Shown: positions 1-7,566, counted from the first letter of the stretch. The stretch: DNA of 12,276 nt from FEN-1297 sp964530445 (GCA_964530445.1 CAZHBJ010000102.1:1-12276), one strand, 5' to 3'. Translations and numbers: made by a program. The notes: generated by a model not told the origin, from the letters alone.

Positions 1-404
1 TGTTCGGAAGGAAGCATATCACCGACAAAAGCTCTGAAAGGTTCCATTGAAATATTGATTGACGCATCCATAATCCAAAGCATAGCGGCAGCAAACCAAA
101 GGATTGGAGAATTTGGGATAATAATTATTGCCAGCGAGGCAAGTATTGCACCGGCTAAAAAGTAAGGACGGCGTCTGCCCAGCCTTCCCCATGTCTTGTC
201 GCTCATATGACCGATAATCGGCTGCACAATTAATCCGGTTATCGGAGCAGCTATCCATAAAATCGGTATTGCATCTATCTTTGCTCCCAAAGTTTCAAAA
301 ATCCTGCTTACATTTGCATTTTGAAGCGCAAAGCCAAACTGAATTCCCAAAAATCCGAAACTCATGTTCCAGATCTGCATGAAGCTAAGACGTGGTTTAT
401 TCAT
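1..404 (-). CDS. MFS sugar transporter, SLC45/sucrose-porter type (N-terminal part, cut by window edge)
   Basis: The frame opens at an ATG read leftward from base 404 and stays open to base 1, giving 134 complete residues. I translated it myself because it has no stop inside the window. The protein is hydrophobic with several membrane segments. Between the second and third segments is the MFS loop motif SDKTWGRLGRRRP (residues 68-80), and later INISMEPFRAFVGDML (residues 116-131). Both are typical of the glycoside-pentoside/SLC45 sucrose-maltose porters in the inner membrane. A Shine-Dalgarno AAAGGA (complement of 413-418) lies 8 bases before the ATG and supports this start. It is co-oriented with the peptide transporter upstream, 107 bases away. 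The family assignment is good; the substrate (probably a di- or oligosaccharide with H+ symport) is inference. The C-terminal two thirds are outside the window. Confidence 0.85.
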   Translation of the reverse strand, partial: MNKPRLSFMQIWNMSFGFLGIQFGFALQNANVSRIFETLGAKIDAIPILWIAAPITGLIVQPIIGHMSDKTWGRLGRRRPYFLAGAILASLAIIIIPNSPILWFAAAMLWIMDASINISMEPFRAFVGDMLPSE

Positions 405-511
405 TTAAAATATCCTTTGGTGATTAGTGATAATATTATATAAATCGAATAATTGCCATTATATAAATAAGTTATACCGTTTATATAAACTTTAGTATTT
501 GCATCCTAATA
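405..511 (-). promoter_or_regulatory. Possible promoter region of the sugar transporter: two TATAAT boxes in an 11-bp direct repeat
   Basis: On the minus strand the sequence ATTTATATAAT occurs twice (complement of 435-445 and 458-468), each containing a perfect TATAAT. No good -35 hexamer stands 16-18 bases upstream of either, so promoter activity is uncertain. A 12-base palindrome GTTTATATAAAC (479-490) sits just after the stop of the upstream peptide transporter. No GC-rich hairpin followed by a T-run is visible, so read-through between the two genes is possible. Confidence 0.25.
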
Positions 512-2014
512 TTATGAAGCTGATGCTGCCTTTAATTTCTTTAGAAATAACCGGATTAAAAATGCCGAAATAATCGAAGTCATAATTAAAAGGAAGAAGA
601 ACTGCCAGAGTTCCCAGCTTACATAAAATCTGCCTATGAATCCGGCAAGATAACTTCCGACAGCCTGTCCGGCAAACCAGCCGCCCATCATTGATCCTTT
701 CATCCTCGGGGGAGCAACTTTGTACACAAATGAAATTCCCATTGGACTCAAAAACAATTCTGCAACTGTAATTACAAAATAGGAAGATATTAACCAATAA
801 GGAGATACCCGGCTGAAAGAAGAAGTTGCAGCATTAGCTGCGGACGGCAATCCGAGAGATGCGAAAAGCATAATAGTGAATGCTAAAGCTGTTATAAACA
901 TACCCAGACCGATTTTTCCCGGTGAACTCGGTTCTTTCGATTTTTTGTTGAGCCATGCGAAAAAAGCAATTATAATCGGTGTTAAAAATAAAATGAATAA
1001 TGGATTAAAGGATTGAAAACTCTCCGGGGAAATATCGTTTTGTAAAGGAAGAAAATTCAATACTACGAACAATACTATTACGGCAGCAAGTGTAACCAAT
1101 CCGCTTATAATTCTGGACTTAATGCTTTCCTTGCTTTTGAATATAAAAGGTAAAAAAAGTATTAGCGCAAGTATTGATAAAAGTGAAAGCGGGTCGAATA
1201 AAAGATAAGTAAATCCGCTTACTGTTTTTACCGTGTAATTTTTAGCAAACAAAGTCATAGTATAGCCGTTTTGATAGTAAGTCATCCAGAAGAAAATTAT
1301 TATTGCAAAAATTATAAGCAGAGCTGTTATCCTTTCTTTTTCCTGTGCCTTAGTTAAGACTACTTCCGTATTTTCTTTTTCCTTTTCCTTACTTCTGTAA
1401 TCAGCAAACTTATAGTGTTTTTTAAAAGCTAAAAAGATAATTATTCCGATAAACAATCCGAATGAAGCAACCCCGAATGCAGCATTGTAGGCATGTGCAA
1501 GAGTATAGTGGAAATGTTCCATCATAAAATTCTTGGTAGATGAAGCAGCGATAGGAGCTAAGAAAGCGCCTAAATTTATTCCCATATAAAATATATTGAA
1601 CGCCGCATCTTTTAACGAACCGTCCGAGCCGGCATACAAATTACCGACAATGATATAAGTATTCGGTTTGAAAAGTCCGTTACCTATTGCAATTACGATT
1701 AATGCCGTAAAAAGCAGAGCGGGAGCAGTTGTATGCACTGCCAATAAAGCATAACCGATACACGAAATAGTGATACCTAATAAAATTGTTCTACCGTAAC
1801 CGAGAAGCCTGTCACTAACCATACCGCCGAAAAGAGGAAGAAAAAAAGTTGCGGCAATAAAGAGACCGTATATATTCCCCACGGTTGCAGCATCCCAATG
1901 AAAATTTTCCTGGAGGTATAAAACAAATATCGAAAGTACGGTATAAAATCCGAAACGTTCCCACATTTCAGTAAAGAAAAGAACGAATAATCCTTTGGGG
2001 TGTCCTTTAAACAT
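512..2014 (-). CDS. Proton-dependent oligopeptide transporter, POT/PTR2 family
   Basis: A 500-residue inner-membrane MFS protein importing di/tripeptides with protons; the length is normal for bacterial POTs. Family marks are all visible: the ExxER motif of the first helix (E16, E19, R20, followed by FGFYT), the GG-x3-D-x3-G loop signature at residues 63-73, GNGLFKPN at 111-118, and the PTR2 signature FNIFYMGINLGAF at 139-151. A Lys/Glu-rich hydrophilic loop around residues 199-228 separates the two six-helix halves. Helix 7 reads FWMTYYQNG (242-250), where many POTs have FW..(F/Y)EQ, so the usual acidic residue there is Tyr-Gln. The start is supported by AGAGG five bases upstream. The gene diverges from fni. 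The 107-base gap to the sugar transporter downstream may allow co-transcription. Substrate range cannot be read from sequence. Confidence 0.93.
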   Translation of the reverse strand: MFKGHPKGLFVLFFTEMWERFGFYTVLSIFVLYLQENFHWDAATVGNIYGLFIAATFFLPLFGGMVSDRLLGYGRTILLGITISCIGYALLAVHTTAPALLFTALIVIAIGNGLFKPNTYIIVGNLYAGSDGSLKDAAFNIFYMGINLGAFLAPIAASSTKNFMMEHFHYTLAHAYNAAFGVASFGLFIGIIIFLAFKKHYKFADYRSKEKEKENTEVVLTKAQEKERITALLIIFAIIIFFWMTYYQNGYTMTLFAKNYTVKTVSGFTYLLFDPLSLLSILALILFLPFIFKSKESIKSRIISGLVTLAAVIVLFVVLNFLPLQNDISPESFQSFNPLFILFLTPIIIAFFAWLNKKSKEPSSPGKIGLGMFITALAFTIMLFASLGLPSAANAATSSFSRVSPYWLISSYFVITVAELFLSPMGISFVYKVAPPRMKGSMMGGWFAGQAVGSYLAGFIGRFYVSWELWQFFFLLIMTSIISAFLIRLFLKKLKAASAS

Positions 2015-2138
2015 TTTTTCCTCTTTTATTTTTTAGGATAATTGTAAGGCAGCATTATTTGTTTAAAATAAATTTGGATTGAAAATACTCAATTAAATCG
2101 GCAGAAAAATAATACATTAAGAATTAAATCAAAAATAT

Positions 2139-2290
2139 GGTAGTGCCCTAGTTTGTATTATTATTTTTACAAAAAGATGTCATGGCGAGCGGAGTCGAGC
2201 CATAACACTCTTTAATTTAATTAAATCTCTCGACTTTGCTCGGGATGATAAAAAATAATTTTCAAGATTTAAACAAATTATGACACTACC
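2139..2290. mobile_element. MITE-like non-coding element with terminal inverted repeats and an 8-bp flanking duplication
   Basis: The left end (2139-2158) reads GGTAGTGCCCTAGTTTGTAT. The right end, read as its complement from 2290 back to 2271, is GGTAGTGTCATAATTTGTTT; 16 of 20 positions match, including the outer seven. The eight bases AAAAATAT directly precede the left end (2131-2138) and directly follow the right end (2291-2298), as expected for a target-site duplication. The element is 152 bp, has no transposase ORF, and contains nested inverted repeats. Together these are marks of a miniature inverted-repeat transposable element mobilised in trans. The duplication is AT-only in an AT-rich region, which weakens it. 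An 8-bp duplication is known for several IS families (for example IS256, ISL3, IS1595), so the parent cannot be named from this copy. Confidence 0.6.
2178..2250. repeat. Nested GC-richer inverted repeat inside the MITE-like element
   Basis: The left arm (2178-2199) contains CGAGCGGAGTCGAG. The complement of the right arm (2229-2250) contains CGAGCAAAGTCGAG; over 22 bases 17 match. The left arm can also fold on itself: GTCATGGC (2179-2186) pairs with GCCATAAC (2199-2206) at seven of eight positions around a 12-base loop. From memory, the GTCAT-(n)-CGAGCGGAGTCGAG type of sequence is a widespread dispersed palindromic repeat in Bacteroidota-related genomes; I could not check copy number. If transcribed, it would form an alternative-stem RNA hairpin. 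Confidence 0.55.
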
Positions 2291-2456
2291 AAAAATATAA
2301 TCTTTAATCGTTTGGCAGCATTTCGATATGAAACGTTTGGGATATCAATTAAATCAAAAATTGATCTTTTTAACTGTAAAGACAACATGGGAAATTTGTT
2401 CTAATTTTTAATATCTTGCCGTCAAAAATTTTATATTATTAAGAAATTCTAATTTA

Positions 2457-3503
2457 ATGGCAGACAAACCCGATTTAATTTCAAGAAGAAAAAGAGAACA
2501 TATAGAACTTTGCCTTACGGATGATGTTGCCTTTATGGAGAAGACAACAGGGTTTGAGAATTATGATTTTGTACATGACGCCATAACGGAAGTTGATTTA
2601 AATAAAATCAATTTTGAAACGGAATTTTTTAATAAAAAAATAAATTTTCCTTTTTTAATTTCATGTATGACGGGCGGTGTGAGAGAGGCCGAAAATATTA
2701 ATGCACAGTTAGCTGTTGCTGCTAATCAATTAAATATTCCTATTGGAGTCGGCAGTCAGCGGCAGGCTCTTGAAAATAAAAGTTTTATACAATCATATAA
2801 AGTTTTAAGAAATAATGCCCCGGCTATTCCGGTTTTAGGAAATATCGGTGCAGCCCAAATAGTTAAGTTTAAAAATTTCGATAGTATACTTTATCTTAAA
2901 GATTTAATTGAAGCTGATGCTATGGTAATTCATGCCAATCCTCTTCAAGAATTACTGCAGGATAATGGTGAACCTGATTTTAGAGGTTTCCTAAAATCTG
3001 TTGAAAAACTTGTTAAGTATCTGGATATTCCGGTAATCGTTAAAGAAGTCGGTTCGGGTATTTCTAAAAAATCTGCCGAGCGTCTTTTAAACATCGGTGT
3101 AAAAGGAATTGATGTTGCAGGTGCTGGAGGAACAAGCTGGGCAGCAGTTGAAATTTTAAGAAACGGCGGCAACAGCGATAATAAATTCTGGGATTGGGGA
3201 TTGCCGACATCATATTGTCTGCGGACAATTTATAAGTTAAAAAATAAGTATAATTTTGTACTGATCGGTTCCGGCGGGATTAACAATGCTTTCAATGCCG
3301 CAAAGGCTTATGCACTTGGTGCCGATATTACTGCTTCCGCAAGAATAATTTTGCAGGTGTTGAAAAGATCGGGAGTTGACGGAGTGGTTAAATTAATTGA
3401 AGATTGGTTTGAAAATATTAAAAAAATTATGTTCTTAACCGGTTCGAATTTAATTAGCGATTTACAGAATAAAAAGATATTGAGAAAGGATAAATTATAT
3501 TGA
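2457..3503 (+). CDS. fni: Type 2 isopentenyl-diphosphate delta-isomerase (FMN-dependent)
   Basis: Interconverts isopentenyl and dimethylallyl diphosphate using FMN, NADPH and Mg2+ in the cytoplasm. The 348 residues match the family's usual length. Visible marks: the substrate-binding RKREHI (residues 11-16), SCMTGG at 69-74, GVGSQRQALE at 97-106, HANPLQE at 159-165 carrying the conserved His, Asn and catalytic Gln-Glu, VKEVGSGIS at 195-203, the flavin-phosphate loop VAGAGGTSW at 220-228, and IGSGGI at 270-275. The ATG has no strong Shine-Dalgarno, only a weak purine run AAGAAA at 2441-2446, but it places the N-terminal motif at the normal distance. It is the first gene of the operon and its stop overlaps the prenyl synthase start (TTGA), so the isomerase feeds the next enzyme its allylic starter. 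Confidence 0.95.
   Translation: MADKPDLISRRKREHIELCLTDDVAFMEKTTGFENYDFVHDAITEVDLNKINFETEFFNKKINFPFLISCMTGGVREAENINAQLAVAANQLNIPIGVGSQRQALENKSFIQSYKVLRNNAPAIPVLGNIGAAQIVKFKNFDSILYLKDLIEADAMVIHANPLQELLQDNGEPDFRGFLKSVEKLVKYLDIPVIVKEVGSGISKKSAERLLNIGVKGIDVAGAGGTSWAAVEILRNGGNSDNKFWDWGLPTSYCLRTIYKLKNKYNFVLIGSGGINNAFNAAKAYALGADITASARIILQVLKRSGVDGVVKLIEDWFENIKKIMFLTGSNLISDLQNKKILRKDKLY
3485..3490 (+). promoter_or_regulatory. Shine-Dalgarno site deciding a TTG start
   Basis: AAAGGA lies 9 bases before the TTG at 3500. An in-frame TAA at 3491-3493 blocks any earlier start except ATT or ATA, and the next in-frame Met would be inside the first Asp-rich motif. The TTG is therefore effectively forced. Confidence 0.7.
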
Positions 3504-4495
3504 TCGGGGAGAAGTCTGATAAATTTTATTCACTTTATGAAGGTGAAAGAAAAAAAGTAGAACAAAAATTAATTAAGTCGTTAGAAGGAAGAATTCCGTC
3601 TTCTTTATATAAACCGGGACTATACATTATCGAAGGGGGCGGAAAACGGCTGCGTCCTCTTTTGGTTTTATTTTCTTCCAAAGCGGTAGGCGGAAGATTT
3701 AGCAATGCGTACAACGCTTCAGTTGCTGTGGAATTATTGCACAATTTTACTTTAGTACACGACGATATTATGGACAATGCCGATAAAAGACGAAATAAAT
3801 TAACTTTGCATAAAAAATACGATACCAGTACTGCAATATTAGCCGGCGACAGTCTTTTATCCGTAGCATATGAGCAATTATTGAAAGACTGTAACGGTAA
3901 TTCCAAACAGATTCTTTCTGCATTTACCAAAGGTTTGGTGGATGTATGCGAAGGGCAGAGTATGGATAAGGATTTTGAAACGACAAAAGATGTTTCGATT
4001 AAAGAATATGAAATAATGATAGAAAAGAAAACCGCTGCTATGGTTGAAATGTGCTGCAAGATAGGTGCTATACTCGGAGGCGGAAACAAAAAAGAAATAA
4101 GCAGCTTGGCAAATTTTGGAAGAAGTATCGGCATAGCATTTCAGATACAAGATGATTTGCTTGATATCACCGGAAATGAGAATGAATTCGGTAAATTTGT
4201 AGGCGGCGATTTGGTTGAAGGAAAAAGAACTTTCCTGTTTATTAAGGCTCTGGAAAAGGCAAAAGGAAAAAACCTTCAAGCATTAAAAAAAGTTGTCCGC
4301 AATAAAGGGATTAAACCTGACGAAATTCTATTTTATAAAAATTTGTACGCAGAATTAGGTGTGCTCGACGATGCTAAAAAAGAAATTAAAAAACATAATG
4401 ATAAAGCTCTTAATTCCATAAAAAAATTAAAAAGAAAGGAAGACAGAGAAATCTTCGGCTGGCTGGCTGATTCACTAATCAAGAGAAATAAATGA
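3500..4495 (+). CDS. Short-chain trans-prenyl diphosphate synthase (farnesyl/geranylgeranyl type)
   Basis: Condenses IPP units onto an allylic diphosphate to make all-trans prenyl diphosphates for quinones, carotenoids or lipid carriers. Residue landmarks: GGGKRLRP (46-53), first Asp-rich motif DDIMD (88-92), the conserved Lys in EKKTAA (around 177), second Asp-rich motif QDDLLD (217-222), and GDLVEGKRT (236-244). The first motif lacks the two-residue insertion of typical bacterial FPP synthases. The residue five before it is Phe83, an aromatic known in type I (archaeal-like) GGPP synthases to limit chain length. I therefore infer a C15-C20 product, whereas long-chain IspB has a small residue there. 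The start is TTG, overlapping the fni stop as TTGA; the stop overlaps the HPr start as ATGA. Length (331) is normal. Confidence 0.93.
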   Translation: MIGEKSDKFYSLYEGERKKVEQKLIKSLEGRIPSSLYKPGLYIIEGGGKRLRPLLVLFSSKAVGGRFSNAYNASVAVELLHNFTLVHDDIMDNADKRRNKLTLHKKYDTSTAILAGDSLLSVAYEQLLKDCNGNSKQILSAFTKGLVDVCEGQSMDKDFETTKDVSIKEYEIMIEKKTAAMVEMCCKIGAILGGGNKKEISSLANFGRSIGIAFQIQDDLLDITGNENEFGKFVGGDLVEGKRTFLFIKALEKAKGKNLQALKKVVRNKGIKPDEILFYKNLYAELGVLDDAKKEIKKHNDKALNSIKKLKRKEDREIFGWLADSLIKRNK

Positions 4496-4761
4496 TGATT
4501 GAAAAAAAAGTTAAAATTGTTAATAAAGCGGGACTTCATACAAGACCAGCGGCAACTATTGTTAAAATGGCTGCAAAATATAAATGTGAATTTTTTATTT
4601 CGAAAGACGGATTAAACATTAACGGGAAAAGCATTATAGGAGTAATGACTCTTGCTGCCGAAATGGGCTCCGAATTATTATTAACTTTCGATGGCGAAGA
4701 TGAAGAAAAAGCCGCCACCGAAATTTCAGATTATTTTAACAGAGGATTTGACGAATTGTGA
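4492..4761 (+). CDS. ptsH: Phosphocarrier protein HPr
   Basis: An 89-residue HPr, the small carrier that takes phosphate from enzyme I. The active-site block AGLHTRPAA (residues 13-21) has the phosphorylatable His16. The regulatory block NGKSIIGVM (44-52) keeps Ser47, equivalent to Ser46 of Firmicutes HPr, the target of HPr kinase/phosphorylase. This suggests an HprK elsewhere in the genome and a regulatory role. The gene starts at the first of two adjacent ATGs; the first overlaps the previous stop as ATGA, and the second would shorten the protein by one residue. Its own TGA overlaps the GTG start of enzyme I. No EII permease genes are in the window, so the final phosphate acceptor is unknown. 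Confidence 0.95.
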   Translation: MMIEKKVKIVNKAGLHTRPAATIVKMAAKYKCEFFISKDGLNINGKSIIGVMTLAAEMGSELLLTFDGEDEEKAATEISDYFNRGFDEL

Positions 4762-6524
4762 AAGGCTTTAAACAAATATTTAAAGAAGCGGAAAATAAAA
4801 TTGTCGGTATAGCCGCTGCTCCGGGAATCGTTATTGCAAAGGCATACCTGTTTACAAAGGAAGTTCTGGAAATTAACGGTGGAACGATTACAGATATCGA
4901 AGAAGCAAAATGTAATTTTGAAGAAGCTTTAAATAAATCTAAAAAAGAACTAAATAAAATTTTTGCTTTAGCCAAAGAAAAGATGGACAGTACCCGCGCT
5001 GCAATTTTTGAAGCTCAATTAATGATACTGGACGATCCTGTCCTGATTAAAAATATTGAATCTAGAATTGAAAAAGAAAAAAAACAGCCTGAGTTTATTG
5101 TTAATGATGAGATCTCAAAGTATCAGCAGTTGATGCTGCAGTCTCATGAACTGTATATGAACGATAGAGCAAACGATATAGATGATATAAAAAATAGAAT
5201 AATTAGAAACTTGCAAAAGAAAAGATGGCAGTCGCATATTACAAATGATATTATTGTAGTAAGCAGTTTTTTAACTCCGGCGGATACAATTTTATTTTCA
5301 AGAAGCAATGTTAGAGGTTTTATAACCGATCACGGCGGATTGACATCTCACGCCGCAATTGTGTCTCGGTCTCTTAATATTCCGGCTGTTGTCGGTACGC
5401 ATAATGCAACAAAATATATTAAAGAAGGCGATACAATAGTGGTCGACGGCTTCCATGGTTTTGTTATTGTTAAACCGGATGAAGAACAAGTTCAGTTTTT
5501 TAAGAAAAAACAAGAGCATTTAATTGAGCTTCAAAAAGGGCTTGAAGGATTAAAAGATCAGCCGGCGGAAACGATAGACGGCAAACGAATTTCTCTTTAT
5601 GCAAATGTGGATGTTACTGGCGAAATTGATGTAGTAATTACAAACGGTTCGCAAGGCATTGGTCTTTACCGTACCGAACAGATACTGGAAGAGATGGGGG
5701 AATTCCCGAGTGAAGATGAACAGACCAGGATTTACACAAACCTCTCCTCAAGAATTTATCCTTCGCCTTTAACAGTTAGAGCCTTTGATATCGGGGGAGA
5801 TAAGTTTAAATTTTTAGATTATTCCGAACCTAATCCTTTCCTGGGTTTACGCGGAATAAGACTTTTACTGGAAAATGAAAAATTATTTAAAACACAAATA
5901 AGAGCAATTCTGAGGGCAAGCAAAAATAAAAATATATATTTTATGCTTCCTATGATTACTACTATAACCGAAATAAGAAAAGCGCTTAAAATGATTGATG
6001 ATTGTAAGGAAGAATTAAAATCAGAAAAAATTGCGTTTGATAAAAATTTAAAAATCGGAATTATGATAGAAGTGCCTTCCGCCGCTGTTCTTACATATGA
6101 ATTGGCAAGCGAAGTTGATTTCATCAGTATCGGTACAAATGATCTTATTCAATATTTAATGGCGGTTGACCGCGGCAACGACCTGGTCTCCGATCTTTAT
6201 CAGGAGTTTCATCCTTCGGTAATTAGAACTTTAAGTCATATAATAAATGAAACTATAAGAGCAGGGAAAACAATAAGCATATGCGGAGAAATGGCGGCGG
6301 ATACTCTTGCCATTCCGCTTCTTGTCGGATTGGGTCTTCCGATTTTAAGTTTGTCTCCAATGACAATTCCTTATGCCAAAAGAATTATAAGAAGCATTTC
6401 ATTTCAAAAAGCAAAAAAATTAGCCGATGAATGCCTAACATGTTCAACCGAAAAAGAAATAACCGATAAATTGGAAAAGTTTTTTGTAGATAATTCAATT
6501 ACCAGAACCAGAAATATTATATAG
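4758..6524 (+). CDS. ptsI: Phosphoenolpyruvate-protein phosphotransferase (PTS enzyme I)
   Basis: Autophosphorylates from PEP and passes the phosphate to HPr; cytoplasmic dimer. At 588 residues it is full length. The N-terminal HPr-binding domain begins around GIAAAPG (17-23) and includes DRANDIDDI (136-144). The swivelling His domain carries GGLTSHAAIVSR with active His198 (His189 in E. coli). The C-terminal PEP-binding barrel has GLYRTE (Arg304), RAFDIGGDK (Arg341), NPFLGLRGIR (359-368), IEVPSA (437-442), IGTNDLIQY (458-466) and the catalytic Cys in ICGEMA (Cys509). All key residues are intact, so it should be active. GTG at 4758 is the only reasonable start: an in-frame TGA lies three codons upstream, and AGAGGA (4741-4746) is 11 bases before it. 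Overlaps the HPr stop as GTGA. Confidence 0.96.
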   Translation: MKGFKQIFKEAENKIVGIAAAPGIVIAKAYLFTKEVLEINGGTITDIEEAKCNFEEALNKSKKELNKIFALAKEKMDSTRAAIFEAQLMILDDPVLIKNIESRIEKEKKQPEFIVNDEISKYQQLMLQSHELYMNDRANDIDDIKNRIIRNLQKKRWQSHITNDIIVVSSFLTPADTILFSRSNVRGFITDHGGLTSHAAIVSRSLNIPAVVGTHNATKYIKEGDTIVVDGFHGFVIVKPDEEQVQFFKKKQEHLIELQKGLEGLKDQPAETIDGKRISLYANVDVTGEIDVVITNGSQGIGLYRTEQILEEMGEFPSEDEQTRIYTNLSSRIYPSPLTVRAFDIGGDKFKFLDYSEPNPFLGLRGIRLLLENEKLFKTQIRAILRASKNKNIYFMLPMITTITEIRKALKMIDDCKEELKSEKIAFDKNLKIGIMIEVPSAAVLTYELASEVDFISIGTNDLIQYLMAVDRGNDLVSDLYQEFHPSVIRTLSHIINETIRAGKTISICGEMAADTLAIPLLVGLGLPILSLSPMTIPYAKRIIRSISFQKAKKLADECLTCSTEKEITDKLEKFFVDNSITRTRNII

Positions 6525-6531
6525 GAAATAG

Positions 6532-7566
6532 ATGAAACTTACAGACTATGTAAAGGAATACGATCCTCAAAATCAATTTGATGTATTAAAAAATTCTTAC
6601 AAGCAAATAGAATTTGCATGGAATAATCAATTCGAATTAAAAAATGTTAAAAAAGAAAATTTTAATAAAATTATTGTAACAGGTCTCGGCGGCTCGGCAA
6701 TAAGCGGAGACTTAATACTGAACTATTTACATAAAGAATTGAATTTACCGTTTTATGTAAACCGCAATTATTTTTTACCGAAGTTTGCGGATAAAAACAC
6801 TCTTATAATAGTTTCATCATACTCAGGCAACACGGAAGAGACCCTATCCGTTTTCAATGAAGCGGTTAAAATAGGGTGCAGCATTATTTGTATAACAACC
6901 GGCGGGAAAGCCCAAAAAATTGCTAGTGATAACCAAATACCCGTAATTAAAATACAGCCGGGTTACCAGCCGAGGTATGCTTTAGGATTAAGCTTCTTTT
7001 CATTACTCAGGGTGCTTCAGGAATTACAATTAATACCGGACCAAAGTGAAATCGTAAACAAAATTGTAAATATTTGGAAGAACAAAGCAAATGAGTTTTC
7101 TGCCGAAAACAATACGGCTTTTAATTTTGCAAAATCATTAATCGGCTTTATCCCGATGATTTATTCGGCTGCCGATTTAACTTCAGCGGCGGGCTATAGG
7201 CTTAAATGTCAGTTCAATGAAAATTCCAAACTTCATGCATTTCATAATGTTATCCCGGAATTGAATCATAATGAAATTATTGGCTGGGAATCATTTGCGG
7301 AAAAACAATTACAAACCAAATTAATTACTATTCTAGACGAGGAATATTCTTCTCAAATAAAACGAAGATTTGAAATAACCGCAGAATTGGCTGCAAAGAA
7401 CGGTGCGGAAATTATTATACTTAAAAGCGAAGAAAAGGAATTTAAGCTACGATTATTGGAGTTGATTTATTTAGCGGATTGGATATCTTATTATTTAGCA
7501 GTACTGAGAGGCTTTGATCCGACGGAAATTGAGAATATTAATATTTTGAAAAAAAGGTTAAGCTGA
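6532..7566 (+). CDS. Bifunctional phosphoglucose/phosphomannose isomerase
   Basis: A 344-residue SIS-fold isomerase of the Pyrobaculum PGI/PMI type, interconverting fructose-6-phosphate with glucose-6-phosphate and mannose-6-phosphate. Visible: first SIS segment TGLGGSAISGD (50-60), sugar-phosphate loop SSYSGNTEET (95-104), QPRYALG with Arg148, catalytic Glu230 in NENSK, and His246 in ELNHNE. The 16-residue spacing between Glu230 and His246 equals that of Glu203/His219 in the archaeal enzyme. The C-terminal LKKRL supplies the expected active-site Lys. A good ribosome site AGGA (6523-6526) sits five bases before the ATG and seven bases separate it from ptsI, so it is in the same operon. It probably provides hexose phosphates for glycolysis and for nucleotide-sugar and cell-envelope synthesis. 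A dedicated PGI elsewhere cannot be excluded. Confidence 0.92.
   Translation: MKLTDYVKEYDPQNQFDVLKNSYKQIEFAWNNQFELKNVKKENFNKIIVTGLGGSAISGDLILNYLHKELNLPFYVNRNYFLPKFADKNTLIIVSSYSGNTEETLSVFNEAVKIGCSIICITTGGKAQKIASDNQIPVIKIQPGYQPRYALGLSFFSLLRVLQELQLIPDQSEIVNKIVNIWKNKANEFSAENNTAFNFAKSLIGFIPMIYSAADLTSAAGYRLKCQFNENSKLHAFHNVIPELNHNEIIGWESFAEKQLQTKLITILDEEYSSQIKRRFEITAELAAKNGAEIIILKSEEKEFKLRLLELIYLADWISYYLAVLRGFDPTEIENINILKKRLS

Larger units (their letters stand above)
2015..2456. other. Intergenic region between divergent genes, holding a MITE-like element
   Basis: This 442-base stretch has no credible ORF. It should contain the promoters of both divergent transcription units, but I found no -35/-10 pair I would defend on either strand. 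It holds the 152-bp inverted-repeat element described separately. An exact 15-bp direct repeat AATTAAATCAAAAAT lies at 2122-2136 and 2347-2361, on either side of that element. A 7-bp inverted repeat ATCAATT/AATTGAT lies at 2344-2350 and 2359-2365. CGTTTGG occurs at 2309-2315 and again at 2334-2340. All of these are AT-rich and short, and may be chance or operator-like sites. Confidence 0.6.

Noticed and set aside
19..258. 79-codon minus-strand frame at the left edge
   Set aside because: It is in a different frame of the same strand as the MFS transporter, whose own translation carries clear family motifs through this region.
479..490. Perfect 12-bp palindrome GTTTATATAAAC as a terminator or operator
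   Set aside because: Entirely AT-rich apart from its ends and with no T-run or GC stem; palindromes of this type are frequent in such DNA. Mentioned only within the promoter-region entry.
2122..2361. 15-bp direct repeat AATTAAATCAAAAAT on both sides of the MITE-like element as the target duplication
   Set aside because: The copies are not adjacent to the element ends (the right copy is over 50 bases away), whereas the 8-bp AAAAATAT copies abut both ends exactly.
3535..4134. 199-codon open frame on the minus strand opposite the prenyl synthase
   Set aside because: It is antisense to a gene with full catalytic motifs, has no domain or coherent composition, and no ribosome site of its own; it is a shadow frame.
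3878..4279. 133-codon minus-strand frame opposite the prenyl synthase
   Set aside because: Lies wholly within the confirmed coding gene and overlaps another antisense frame; low-complexity Phe/Ser/Tyr-rich translation expected from complementing AT-rich coding DNA.
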